Positions 40,761 through 53,290 of a stretch of DNA of 64,000 nucleotides are shown here, piece by piece. A program made the position numbers and the translations under genes. How positions within the stretch are numbered: position 1 is the first letter of the stretch; every line of letters begins with the position of its first letter. The stretch is from Ecdyonurus torrentis. Its lineage: Eukaryota; Arthropoda; Insecta; Ephemeroptera; Heptageniidae. Location of the stretch: NCBI GenBank assembly GCA_949318235.1, contig OX439133.1, positions 22,906,101 through 22,970,100 on the forward strand, given 5' to 3'. The notes under the pieces were generated by a model that did not search any database, had not been told where the DNA came from, and saw only the letters and a program-made list of their open reading frames with translations.

Positions 40761-41356
40761 ATTAAGCTTATGTGATTTACATCAGTATTACTAAATTTAT
40801 TTATATAAAGTATTGATAATAATTCTAAAATTACAATTTAATTGCGTTGTTATTATACTAAAATTATTTCTTTTTTTTTTAAATTAAATAAATTATCTAA
40901 ATAAAGGAAACAAACGTTGTTGCGTTATATTTAACATATTAAAATTTTATTATATTTATAATTTTTGTTTATAAATATTATTAGTTTTTTTGTACTTAAC
41001 AGTACTTTGATAAGTATTGTTGCATTGCAATATAGGCAATTTATTATAAAAAGTTATATAGCCAGGCTATAGGTAATTATTGTTAGAGACAAATATGAAA
41101 AGATTGAAGAATTATAAATGAAACAATTAGCTAAATAGAAATTTCTTTTATTGCACAATGAAAACAGATAATGGTGAAGTGGCAACAGAAATATTAAAAA
41201 AAAAATCAGTTTTTTTTTCAAGTTTTAATGGCGGGAAAATATTATCGTGTATTTTATTATAAATATAATTTATTGTTATATACACTGATACTGTATATTT
41301 TTTTATTCAAACTTTTATCGGAAATAGATCATGGCGATAGGACAAATCTATCTTCT

Positions 41357-41549
41357 AGCGTCAAGATGAAGCTACTACACTTTACAAATTTCCGAACAAT
41401 GAACGATCTACACTTTACAAAATTGCGGCTACTTGCAGTTTCACAAACCTGTTTTATATAGTAGAAGCTCCAGGTAGCCGCGACTTTGTAAAGTGTGGTT
41501 CGTTTATTCATTGGAAATTTGTAAGGTGTTGAAGCTTCGTCTTGACGCA
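41357..41549. mobile_element. foldback MITE carrying ACACTTTACAAATT motifs, copy 2
   Basis: The left arm GCGTCAAGATGAAGCTACTA is mirrored by a right arm ending TTGAAGCTTCGTCTTGACGC. Both arms carry ACACTTTACAAATT or its complement. It belongs to the same family as 5298-5503 and 45600-45800 and lies about 270 bp downstream of a receptor exon. Confidence 0.6.
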
Positions 41550-41821
41550 AAAAGATCGAAATTCGGAAGAAAAAAAAAACGAAAAAAAAAAAAAAAAAAA
41601 AAAAAAACGCACGATATGCGCAATCGGTTCTTTACATTTCCTACATTTTCATTGGTATTTAATATAACTTCAATTGTACGTAAAAAAATTCTAACAACTG
41701 GTGATTTTAATCTTTATATTCAATCTACACGTTCATATCCATTTGCAAACACCAACTTCAAAACGTTTAATACAAATGAAAATTAAAAAAATAACATATA
41801 TTATATAGGGCAGTTACTTAC

Positions 41822-41973
41822 GACATCTATGATGTGATGCAATGATATCCCGAAGGTGACCCTGAGAGGCTGAGAACTATTATCCACAGGACGAACACTG
41901 GCGTCGTAGTTACTCATCAGATATCGCGTCAGTCTGTACTCCTGTTCATCAGCAAGCACCTCTCTCCACGTCA
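41822..41973 (-). CDS. nicotinic acetylcholine receptor subunit, N-terminal extracellular exon
   Basis: This 152-nt exon starts after a TTGTGATTGTAG acceptor (AG at 41974-41975) in phase 1 and ends GATGTC before a GTAAGT donor, phase 0. It encodes TWREVLADEQEYRLTRYL, then NYDASVRPVDNSSQPL and VTFGISLHHIIDV. This is the first helix and beta-1 strand of the receptor extracellular domain, where family members read RL..L...Y...VRPV......V.V..GI.L..I..V. Length and phases match the usual second exon of receptor genes. About 43 nt of its 5' part are repeated some 16 times upstream in the adjoining minisatellite. The signal-peptide exon is not certain. Confidence 0.93.
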
Positions 41974-43175
41974 CTACAATCACAACAAACATGATGCATC
42001 AGTCAGTCTGTACTGCTGTTCATCAGCAAGCACCTCTCTCCACGTCACTGCAATCACAACAAACATGATGCATCAGTCAGTCTGTACTGCTGTTCATCAG
42101 CAAGCATCTCTCTCCACGTCACTACAATCACAACAAACATGATGCATCAGTCAGTCTGTACTGCTGTTCATCAGCAAGCACCTCTCTCCACGTCACTGCA
42201 ATCACAACAAACATGATGCATCAGTCAGTCTGTCAGTACTGCTGTTCATCAGCAAGCACCTCTCTCCACGTCACTACAATCACAACAAACATGATGCCTC
42301 AGTCAGTCTGTACTGCTGTTCATCAGCAAGCACCTCTCTCCACGTCACTACAATCACAACAAACATGATGCATCAGTCAGTCTGTCAGTACTGCTGTTCA
42401 TCAGCAAGCACCTCTCTCCACGTCACTACAATCACAACAAACATGATGCCTCAGTCAGTCTGTACTGCTGTTCATCAGCAAGCACCTCTCTCCACGTCAC
42501 TACAATCACAACAAACATGATGCATCAGTCAGTCAGTCTGTACTGCTGTTCATCAGCAAGCACCTCTCTCCACGTCACTACAATCACAACAAACATGATG
42601 CATCAGTCAGTCTGTACTGCTGTTCATCAGCAAGCACCTCTCTCCACGTCACTGCAATCACAACAAACATGATGCATCAGTCAGTCTGTACTGCTGTTCA
42701 TCAGCAAGCACCTCTCTCCACGTCACTACAATCACAACAAACATGATGCATCAGTCTGTCTGTACTGCTGTTCATCAGCAAGCACCTCTCTCCACGTCAC
42801 TACAATCACAACAAACATGATGCATCAGTCAGTCTGTCTGTACTGCTGTTCATCAGCAAGCACCTCTCTCCACGTCACTACAATCACAACAAACATGATG
42901 CATCAGTCAGTCTGTACTGCTGTTCATCAGCAAGCACCTCTCTCCACGTCACTGCAATCACAACAAACATGATGCATCAGTCTGTCTGTACTGCTGTTCA
43001 TCAGCAAGCACCTCTCTCCACGTCACTACAATCACAACAAACATGATGCATCAGTCAGTCTGTCTGTACTGCTGTTCATCAGCAAGCACCTCTCTCCACG
43101 TCACTACAATCACAACAAACATGATGCATCAGTCAGTCTGTACTGCTGTTCATCAGCAAGCACCTTTCTCCACTC
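41931..43175 (-). repeat. 74-bp minisatellite made of splice-acceptor-plus-exon copies
   Basis: About 17 tandem monomers, mostly 74 bp with 4-bp length variants. On the minus strand each monomer reads TTTGTTGTGATTGTAG (or GCAG) followed by TGACGTGGAGAGAGGTGC and the next 25 or so bases of the receptor exon. The acceptor, exon start and about 31 intron bases were therefore amplified together. The terminal monomer is the real exon edge. Reading past the exon-derived part hits a stop, and 74 is not a multiple of three. Variation among copies is slight (TGTAG or TGCAG, GTCAGTCAG or GTCTGTCTG). Confidence 0.92.
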
Positions 43176-43357
43176 TACAATGTAAATAATTAATGTATAG
43201 TTCATAATAAAGATAATAATATGCTGTATTGATAACATTGTGCTGAAATTATTCATGTTATCATTCTAAAACTTTAATATTTTGTTTATTCAAACTTTTT
43301 TTAGTTATCCTGAAACAACGCAACCTGTTTGACAGATCTGCTTAACAATAAGCCTAC

Positions 43358-43385
43358 CTTGCAGGATATCACATTGAGCCGTCAT
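43358..43385 (-). CDS. candidate upstream receptor exon end (very tentative)
   Basis: An ATG at 43383-43385 opens nine codons plus one base (MTAQCDILQ, then G) before a GTAGGC donor at 43352-43357. The phase (1) is exactly what the exon at 41822-41973 needs. The peptide lacks a hydrophobic signal sequence, and an in-frame stop lies just upstream of the ATG, so it may be chance. Confidence 0.12.
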
Positions 43386-43682
43386 GTTGGTTCTTTACTT
43401 TTGACACTGCTGAATATTTGAATTAATGAATGAATGATAGAACGATTAAAAAAATGTTCAACGTATATAAACATTTCTTCATATTTCTTGAATTCAATTT
43501 TTATTAAATATCGCGACAGAGAAGTAAACGTGAGGAGCAGTGTGGACATTGATGAACAATGTTTGCAGATCACTTGTATGTGACTTAACAAGTTTGTGTG
43601 ACGTATTAAGATGAGGGTCGCAGCATGACTATGGCAGGTGACTGTTAAATTTCACTGAGTGTGAGAGAGAGAGAAGTATTTG

Positions 43683-43683
<1 letters not shown>

Positions 43684-43747
<64 letters not shown>
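43684..43747 (+). repeat. poly(T) tract of 64
   Basis: A pure run of 64 T, the longest homopolymer in the window. Its true length may be uncertain in any assembly. Confidence 0.9.
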
Positions 43748-43753
<6 letters not shown>

Positions 43754-45300
43754 TAATCTTAAGGAATATCAAAATCTTTAAAATGTGAAATAAAAATATT
43801 TACTTATGGACTTTTTTTATGATTAAGTATTTATTAGATAATGAGGCACAGTAGTTTATGAAGGTGTGAGTAATTTAGAATTGCTCTGCAATTTTTTTAA
43901 TTAGCATTTTAGTTTTGTCAGAAAGCTTACTTTTATCGTAAAAAATTCAGTGAAAAATGTAAGTGAATTTTAAGCCTATAATAAAAATACAAACTTTGGT
44001 TGCGTTTTCCTTTTACTGTAAATACTGTACTTATTATTTTATAAAGACTTTTATTTTTCACTATTTCAAGTTTTTAAAGCATATTTTTCTCTGACCCTCA
44101 TTAACCGTAACTCAAGTATCTGTATTAAATTGAGCAATACAAACCCTCCTCTCTGCAATACACAACTTTACTTTACAAATAACAGACATTGTGTGTAGTG
44201 CTGTATTATGTAATGTCAATGGTCATTACTGTAAGTACATAAGTCATACAACAACAAGAGGATACTTCTAAACAGCCTGGTCAATAAACATGGCTATCTG
44301 TGGAAATAACAAGCCAGCTGCCGTGGTGTCGAGCTGGTTGCGTAAGTCGAATTTTTAATTGCTATTCTACAAATTGACTAGATACCGACTTCAAACGATT
44401 TCCCTTTATTTTCAACGTACTACACATGCGTAGCACATCAGAAGTAAGTTAAATTGATTAAAGTAGGCCTGAAAACTGTTGCTTCTAAAGTTAGTCTTGT
44501 AAAAAAAAAAAAAAAAAAAAAATAGAAGCAATTTGGTTAAGTATGTATGATGGACCCCTTGTACTTGGACAAGTCATACTTTACTTGAACATGTAATATC
44601 AAGTTTATAATTATATACATATTGAGAACATTATCATTATTTTCGGCAGTATACTTGCTCAAATGAAACACGCACATATTTATTTCAACTATTACTGTAT
44701 TAACATGACTACCATTTACAATAAAGGTTAAAGCGCAATAAATTGTTATACACTAACCAAATGAATCTTATGAATCCATAACATATGTATTATGGTATAA
44801 TAAGTTATTTTATAAATAGTTTTTTTTATATATTGAAAAAATATATTAGTATATTTTCTGCTTTTTATTTTACAAACACTAATAATATATTATTAAATGT
44901 GTATGAATTGTCAATAATATAATTTTTTTTATTTTCTTAAAAAAATAACAAAATACTAAATGTAGGGTAAATCACTATTTATATACTGTATAAAGTTATA
45001 AAACAAAAACTGTCTGCATTGACAGCGATAATAATTTCTAGTTTCCAAAATTAAGTAAAGATAACTAAACAACAAAATAATCATAATTAACAAACATAAA
45101 TTTTCAAAGTAATTATCACCGTGTAGTAATAATCCACATTAAATATGTAATGTGTAAATATGATTACTTGGCATGACAAGTACATAAATATAACATTGAC
45201 TTTGGCTGTTGAAAAATATAGGCTGCGATATAAAACCCAGGTCGTTATTTGCTTGGCTTGTTGTTTACTGACATCTGTCATTGCCTTTTATATCAAGGTC
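43748..45300. other. AT-rich sequence, nothing recognised
   Basis: A patch at 44380-44480 contains CGATTTCCCTTTATTTTC and ACGTACTACACATGCG and resembles the middle of the small element at 20085. Otherwise featureless. Confidence 0.35.
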
Positions 45301-45305
45301 TGTAC

Positions 45306-45531
45306 GCAGAGTAATAGAGAGTACATCACATTTTATACATTGTCACTTATATGTCATGTAACTACCTGTGTATGTACTGTACACAGAGTAATAGAGAGTA
45401 CATCACATTATATACATTGTCACTTATATGTCTTGTAACTACCTGTGTATGTACTGTACACAGAGTAATAGAGAGTACATCACATTTTATACATTGTCAC
45501 TTATATGTCTTGTAACTACCTGTGTATGTAA
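45306..45531 (+). repeat. 78-bp tandem repeat, 3 copies
   Basis: Three near-identical copies of a unit beginning CAGAGTAATAGAGAGTACATC and ending CTACCTGTGTATGTACTG, with one or two substitutions between copies. Confidence 0.9.
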
Positions 45532-45599
45532 ATATGTATTGAAGAAAATATTCAGTTTCTAGCGACTTCGATCATTTCCGCTTCCGTTTTAACGTACTG

Positions 45600-45800
45600 C
45601 GTATCAATCTTCTCTCTACAAATGTCCAAAAATTAAACGATCTACACTTTACAAATTTACAGCTACCTGGAGCATCGCACACCTGGTTGTTTTATATACA
45701 TCAGGTGGCCAGGAGATAGCCGTGACTGTCAAGTGTAGATTGTGAAAATTTTGGAAACATCCGTTTCCGTTTGTACTTATAACGCATGCGCAGTTTGTTG
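45600..45800. mobile_element. diverged foldback MITE with ACACTTTACAAATT motif, copy 3
   Basis: Contains CGATCTACACTTTACAAATT and AGCTACCTGGAGC in the left arm, with weaker mirrored versions (GGCCAGGAGATAGCCGTGAC, TCAAGTGTAGATTG) in the right arm. Strongly diverged. Confidence 0.4.
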
Positions 45801-46221
45801 AAACAGAAGTGTGAAATCTCTTAAAATCGGCCATATGAATGAATGAAGAACGAATAAAACGAGCCACCTGTCTTTACATATAGCATGATTAGTTATTTAT
45901 TATATAATGTACAACACAAGTGCGACATTCTTGCTTATAAAATCCCAATCATTATTCTTTTTTTTTTCTTCTTCTTCCCATAGCAACGGAGGAAAATAGT
46001 CAAATGAATATAACAAGTTACCAATTTCAGTTAAATTTTCACTTCACAATTTCATTATATAATTCTTTTTTTTTTATAATTATTAAAAAAAATTAAAAAA
46101 ATAATTAATATATAATGTAGAATAAATATATTGTTTATAACAATGAAACAAAACTTATTTTAAATTAATTTTTTACTTAAATTTGTATGTAACCACATAT
46201 CCCTGGATTACAGTGATGAGC

Positions 46222-48690
46222 CATATTTTTTATAATTCAAAAAGTTGGCACCAGACCCCCTCCGGATCGCTCTGAAAAAAATTGTATGCATTTAGTATGC
46301 AACTTTAAGCATTGTGACCGATTTTGAGCATCCTCCAATAAAAACTCTAATTTTGGTAGCGTTTAAACCAAAATGGGTAATTGTGACCATTTCGACGGCC
46401 GAGCGCTTCAAGCTAGTTTTGAGGACTCGTATCTCGGAAACTAAATGTGATAGAAAACTAAATATTTTTTTATCTGAAAGAACAACAAAATGTTATTGTA
46501 AATGTAACATTATTTGGTCGTTGCAATAATTATTGATTAATTTAAAAATCACCCAATATCGAAAAAAATCCAATTTGGGGTGTTAGTCAAAGTCATGCTA
46601 TAAACAATAAAAAAATATTTTTGGCTCAATCAGAGTTTATATGCATCCACTAGGTTCCTGTTAACACAGAAATCAGTCTGGAAAAAAATATTAAAATTTT
46701 TTCAACCCTTAAAGGTACAACATATAGGGGTAACTTTTCTAAAATTCGTGTTTTTGGATGCAAAATAAATCAATGTCTGACTACTGTTAAAAATATGATA
46801 CGCACATCAACAAAAGGCTTATAATGTGTGCTTTCAGAAACCGTAGAGAAAATTTTGGTTTTTTGCCTGACGAATTTTTTATAGCGCTTTCTTTAGAGGC
46901 CTCCGCGCGGGCCACGCAGCGCGCGTATCACAGCCTGACGGCCCAGCGCAACAACTTTGAGCTCTCGTAACCGATGTTTGCCACTCGCAACCTTAATGCA
47001 TTATACATCATTGTAATCGGCTTGATTTCAAATGTTATAATCAACAATTAAAAAGTTGGTTTATTATGTTCCTGAATTATGCCAAGGTACTGTGTAAATA
47101 TACAATTCGAGCGCGTGATGGACTAAAACATATCGACGTTATACACGCGTTAAATAGCTGCGATGGCACAATATTGTATTTTAAGGCATTTTATAGCAAT
47201 AATGCAATACTTACAAAGAATATGTTCAATTCTGTAACTTTTTTGTGTGCTGTTTTTTTTATTTTATTTTATTTTTTTTTTAAACATTATACATGATAAA
47301 TCTTTGTAATCTTCCACTTATGTTCCTGTTAATTACGCGTCATAAGGTGACATTAAACTGAAAACCAAAAAAACAAACATCAAATTTATATAATATAACG
47401 ACCAAAATGATCAATGTTCACATATCTGTAAAAAGGTGACAGTAATTATGTTAACTAATTAAGCAACAAAAATTCAGTGAGCAATAATTTTCAAAGCAGA
47501 GGAAAAATTAATAAAGAGCAAATCAACATATTTACAAAAATTATACAGGCATAATTCATAAAAGCGTGACTAAAAAATGCTGATACCTATATATAAAAAA
47601 AAAAAAAAGAAAAAAAAAAAAAAGAAGAAGAAAAAGAAAAAAAAAGATTAGGAAAACAAATCACATAAAAAATTTACAGAATTAAACATATTCTTTGTAA
47701 GTATTGCATTATTGCTATAAAATGCCTTAAAATACAATATTTTGCCATAACAGCTATTTAACGCGTCGATATGTTTTACGTATCAATAGTCCATCACGCG
47801 CTCGAATTGTATATTTACACAGTACCTTGGCATAATTCAGAAACATAATAAACCAACTTTTTTATTGTTGATTATAACATTTGAAATCAAGCCGATTACA
47901 ATGATGTATAATGCATTAAGGTTGCGAGTGGCAGACATCGGTTACGAGAGCTCAAAGTTGTTGCGCTGGGCCGTCAGGCTGTGATACGCGCGCTGCGTGG
48001 CCCGCGCGGAGGCCTCTAAAGAAAGCGCTATAAAAAATTCGTCAGGCAAAAAACCAAAATTTTCTCTACGGTTTCTGAAAGCACACATTATAAGCCTTTT
48101 GGTGATGTGCGTATCATATTTTTAACAGTAGTCAGACATTGATTTATTTTGCATCCAAAAACACGAATTTTAGAAAAGTTACCCCTATATGTCGTACCTT
48201 TAAGGGTTGAAAAAATTTTAATATTTTTTTCCAGACTGATTTCTGTGTTAACAGGAACCTAGTGGATGCATATAAACTCTGATTGAGCCAAAAATATTTT
48301 TTTATTGTTTATAGCATGACTTTGACTAACACCCCAAATTGGATTTTTTTCGATATTGGGTGATTTTTAATTAAATCAATAATTATTGCAACGACCAAAT
48401 AATGTTACATTTACAATAACATTTTGTTGTTCTTTCAGATAAAAAAATATTTAGTTTTCTATCACATTTAGTTTCCGAGATATGAGTCCTCAAAACTAGC
48501 TTGAAGCGCTCGGCCGTCGAAATGGTCACAATTACCCATTTTGGTTTAAACGCTACCAAAATTAGAGTTTTTATTGGAGGATGCTCAAAATCGGTCACAA
48601 TGCTTAAAGTTGCATACTAAATGCATACAATTTTTTTCAGAGCGATCCGGAGGGGGTCTGGTGCCAACTTTTTGAATTATAAAAAATATG
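46222..48690. mobile_element. 2.5-kb foldback element with about 1-kb arms
   Basis: The arms 46222-47243 and 47674-48690 are nearly identical reverse complements. A 71-codon open stretch in each arm (46314-46529 and 48383-48598) differs by a single residue, a direct sign of high identity. The ends read CATATTTTTTATAATTCAAA, then GTTGGCACC. A GC-rich island (GCGCGGGCCACGCAGCGCGCG) lies in each arm near 46905 and 47995. The 430-bp centre is A-rich with no gene. No transposase is encoded. No clean target duplication was found. Confidence 0.85.
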
Positions 48691-49600
48691 ACTCTGATGT
48701 AATTACACAATAATTATATTAAATATTAATTATAATTAACCATCAAATTTAATAGATTATCATAGCAATGTATTGTTTTGCATGCAATCGCAACTATAGA
48801 GCAATAATGCACGGTAGATTGAAAATAAATAGAAATGTTTGAGTTGAACTGCGAGTAACCACTAATCTATGTAATAATATTTTAATGATAAAATACGTAA
48901 TAAAATGATATACACATATCGTAGTAAATAGCAAACTGTATGTAAATATTTTAGTAATTTCATTTTTGAAAACCAGCATTTATTGTATCATGATTTATAA
49001 TATATTTTCTATTCATTTCCATTTTTTTTTAAATTTCATTGCATGTTATTTCAATGATAATATATCATTCATCTTTGTTTTTCTGTTCATTAAGTTACCA
49101 ATCTTATTTTTCAATTAAAAACTCATTTGCAAAAATAATTTATAATTATTTACATTGCCTAACAGTATTATATGTTTCCAATGTCCCGCTCTTGCTTTAA
49201 TCATTATTGTACTTCTATTATATTACCACATGCGATCATGCATTGTTGATTGACAATAATAGATAAATTACAAATATAATTGACACTCCAAATATAACAT
49301 CCTCCGAGATAAAACAGACAATTACATTACAACAAGTAAATTGAAAAATATGTAAATATTAATTGTAAACCTTGCAATGTACAATTATTGAGATTTATTT
49401 TACATTCCAGTGTATATAATTATTATTGTGAATTAAAAAGTATTTTTTATGTGGTAGTGACACAGTAATCTAGATTTTAATATGCAGTCTCGATTAACAA
49501 AAATATAAAATTGTGTTCAGTCGATTGTGATTATTATTATTGCTTTGTTTTTTTATCAGTAGAAAATACTTTTCGATATCCGAGTTACGAATTACTTATC
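48691..49600. other. AT-rich sequence, nothing recognised
   Basis: Lies between the 2.5-kb foldback element and the large inverted structure. No gene seen. Confidence 0.4.
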
Positions 49601-49609
49601 ACGTGTATA

Positions 49610-50855
49610 AAGATGTAGGAACCTCAATCTACGTACCTCAAGTTAGCCGACACACCCCAGCCGAATCCAATAAAAATTTCAGAATATTTAGTATTATGTT
49701 AGGGATAAATGATAATATAATTATTTTTAATTTATTGTAGAGAGAAATGGAGTTATTCACATAAATAAAATGTGTCAGCTGTGGGAGCCTCAAGTTAGCC
49801 GACACAAAACAGTTTTATTACAATTAAAAATATTCTAATCAGCCGACACAAATCAAACTTGCTACAGATTTAGTATTAACTTAATACTAAATTGTAGCAA
49901 AATTTCAATTGATTCGGCTAAGTAGAAAATTAGTAAATAACAAAACTAAATTGTGTCGGCTGTGGAAGCCTCAAGTTAGCCGACACGAAACTTATAATTT
50001 TTAATTAAATTATTTATGATGGGCCGACACAAATGAAACTTACTCCAGATTTAGTATTAACTTAATACTAAATTGTAGTAAATTTTCAATTGATTCGGCT
50101 AAGTAGAAAATTAGTAAATAACAAAACTAAATTGTGTCGGCTGTGAGACCCTCAAGTTGGCCGACACAAACTTATAATTTTGAATTTAATTGTTTCTACT
50201 GAGCCGACACAAATGAAACTTGCTACAGATTTAGTATTAACTTAATACTGAATTGTAGCAAAATTTCAATTGATTCGGCTAAGTAGAAAATTAGTAAATA
50301 ACACAACTAAATTGTGTCGGCTGTGGAAGCCTCAAGTTAGCCGACACAAAACTTATAATTTTTAATTAAATTATTTATGATGGGCCGACACAAATGAAAC
50401 TTACTCCAGATTTAGTATTAACTTAATACTAAATTGTAGTAAATTTTCAATTGATTCGGCTAAGTAGAAAATTAGTAAATAACAAAAGTAAATTGTGTCG
50501 GCTGTGAGACCCTCAAGTTGGCCGACACAAACTTATAATTTTGAATTTAATTGTTTCTACTGAGCCGACACAAATGAAACTTGCTCCAGTTTTAGTATTA
50601 CCTTAATACTAAATTATGGCAAAATTTCAGTTATTTCACCTCAGTAAAAAACTAGAAATTAATCATACACAATTGTGTCAGCTGTGGAAGCCTCAAGTTA
50701 GCCGACACAAAATATACTATTATTAATTTTAATGTTTCTATGTGGCCGACACAAATAAAACTCGCTCCAGATTTAGTATTTAAACAATACTAACTGCAGG
50801 TAAAAATTCAGTGGCATCGGCTAAGTAGAACCTTACAAATACTTTAATAATTTTA
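49610..50855 (+). repeat. 181-bp satellite array, about 6 units, with two-unit higher-order pattern
   Basis: GTGTCGGCTGTGGAAGCCTC or variants start at 49772, 49953, 50134, 50314, 50495 and 50675, giving a steady period of 180-181 bp. Each unit carries GTGTCGGCT and AGCCGACAC as a small inverted pair, and the segment TTAGTATTAACTTAATACTAA, itself a palindrome (core TTAGTATTAACTTAATACT). Units alternate between GGAAGCC and GAGACCC variants, so the period of about 361 bp is the more exact one. The array reappears inverted at 63790-64000 and continues beyond the window. Confidence 0.9.
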
Positions 50856-52030
50856 AAATAAATCAATGAAAAAAAAAAAAAAAAAAAAAAACAGAAGAAC
50901 TAGAAGAAGGAAAAGAAAGAAAAAGAAAAGCTTCCATACTTATTATTGATGCTTCATTTTGTCTACAGTTTATTGTCGTTCTTTCATCAAATCGATCAAA
51001 ATGGTTTAATGATTATTGTGATTAACTACCATACATAGAAACAGTCTACAATATATTTTTTGTATTATATGTTCTGGATTATTTCGAAACTTTTAGATTT
51101 TTAAAACTAAACATTTTTACATGTAATTCACTACAGCATGGCCTTTTCATCCTAATAAACGAAACATTGTTAAAAATTAGTGCTTAATTAGAGCTATAAT
51201 TTCTACCACTAAATCGAGAATTTTTGCTGCAAAGATAACAAAGTTAGTAAAGAAAAGAAAAAAAAAAGAAGAAGAAAAAGTTTTTCGTGCAGAAGTGGAT
51301 TCTTGTCAATTCAGCCATTACCTTTAAAATAAAATTAAAAAAATGTTCTACGTATGTCACCAAAATTTAGTTCTATATAAAAGGTTTAATTTTTTTTTTA
51401 AATTACTCATACTCATAAATAAAATGAGTATAAAATAGTAAAGAGTTATTTCTTCAAGAGTTAAAGTCATTTTTTAATTAAAATAAACATTAAAAAAATT
51501 ATAATAATAATAATTGAACTGAATGAAAATTTTGTAGAAGAAAAAAATATACCAAGCATTAATTAATGGCAAGTTTATTTATTTTAAATTATCAAACAAG
51601 ATTGTTTTTCTATTTTATAGCAAAACAAAAATATTTTAAACTGAAAATATAGTAAAATGTGTAACATAAAAATTCAGAATAATTACAACAATTATTATTA
51701 GAGTAAAAATTTAATTTTTGCAAGCAAAAGTTCAGAGATTTTATACGTTTCCTTTTAAATAACTATGAAAAAAAAAATTATATATATATTTTAATATAAG
51801 GCAAGTGTGCGATTTTTAAAGCTTTTTTATAGCCATCTACAGTGATGAGGGGGTCTGCAAATGTTAAAAAATCTTTTTAACAAAAGAAAGCCATTTTTTT
51901 TTCATTCTGAGAGCCACACAAAAATGTGGTTAAAATATACGGGGACTGAAGAGGTTATACAAGAAAAAGATTTAATTAAATAATACAGGAAATATTTATT
52001 AGCAAATTTAATTTTTGCTCTTTATTTTGA
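50856..52030. repeat. unique part of the left arm of the giant foldback
   Basis: A/T-rich and without open frames. Mirrored base for base with small differences at 62590-63770, for example CTTCCATACTTATTATTGATG at 50931 against its reverse complement near 63680. Confidence 0.85.
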
Positions 52031-52596
52031 TACTTTTTCTACTTATTTTGTTCTGTATTAAAAATGCAAAGAAAAAGAAAAGAAAATATCAATTTTGGAA
52101 ACAATTGTAAAAAGAAAAACTAGGAAAGTTATTATTATTGGAAAAAAAATCAATTTCTGCAAGTAAATATATGTTGTGGTTTTTCGAATATTTTTCCTTT
52201 TAAATAAATATGAAAAAAATATGATTTTTATTTTTAAAGATGAAAGTAAATTTTAAACAAGTAAAAAAAATTAATTAATAATAGTGAATTGCATATGCAA
52301 GTAAAAAAAAAAAAAAATAGTGAATTGCATAATGCAATTCACTATTATTAGTTAATTTTTTTTACTTGTTTAAAATTTACTCTCATCTTTAAAAATAAAA
52401 ATCATATTTTTTTCATATTTATTTAAAAGGAAAAATATTCGAAAAACCACAACATATATTTACTTGCAGAAATTGATTTTTTTTTCCAATAATAATAACT
52501 TTCCTAGTTTTTCTTTTTACAATTGTTTCCAAAATTGATATTTTCTTTTCTTTTTCTTTGCATTTTTAATACAGAACAAAATAAGTAGAAAAAGTA
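52031..52596. mobile_element. 566-bp palindrome inserted only in the left arm
   Basis: The arms run inward from TACTTTTTCTACTTATTTTG (52031) and from its mirror ending AAAATAAGTAGAAAAAGTA (52596). They meet at a 35-bp A-rich loop near 52295-52330. The matching place in the right arm (near 62585) reads straight through without it, so it is a later insertion or an inverted duplication formed in place. Confidence 0.85.
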
Positions 52597-53290
52597 ATAT
52601 AATTCAAGTTGGCACCGACAAAATCTCCGAACGCAACGAAACTTGCTGACGATTTAGTGCTCAATTAGTGCTAATTAGTGCCCGAAGGATACAATTAGTG
52701 CTGATGAATTAAAAAAGTTATAGTGAAAAAACCATGTCGGTGCCAACTTGATGTCAGGTTGGCACCAACATAGCCAAAAAAATTAAAATCTTGAAATGCA
52801 CTAATACCAGCATTTAGTGCTCAATTAGTGCTGCCCAAAAATGATAAGCACGAAAAGAAAATCCATAGCCAAAAATTATTAGACTTAAAAAAAAAATTGT
52901 TGGTGCCAACTTGATTTCATCTCAGCACCGACAATTCGAAATACTGTAAAAACACAAATTCACACTGGACCATCATTTAGTGCTCAATTAGTGCTAACCA
53001 ATGATATATTTGTTTAAATTGTTAAAAATGAAACTTTCAAAATAAATAAAAAGTAAAAACAGTCAAATGGGGCAACATGTGGATAAGTTAAAAATATACA
53101 ATTTTATATTACAAATAATTACTTTTAAAAAATAATTTACCTTAAAAACAATAATTCTAGTCAATATAAGATAATCCATAAAAATTGCACAACAATTAGG
53201 AAAAAATAATTAACTAGTGTTAAAAAAACAACATTATAATTTTATTAAAAAAAAAAACAAAAAAAAAACTTTGCAACGTTACTAAACTCA

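Noticed and set aside
46314..48598. Pair of nearly identical 71-codon open frames in opposite orientation
   Set aside because: They are the same arm sequence of the foldback element seen twice; used only as a measure of arm identity.
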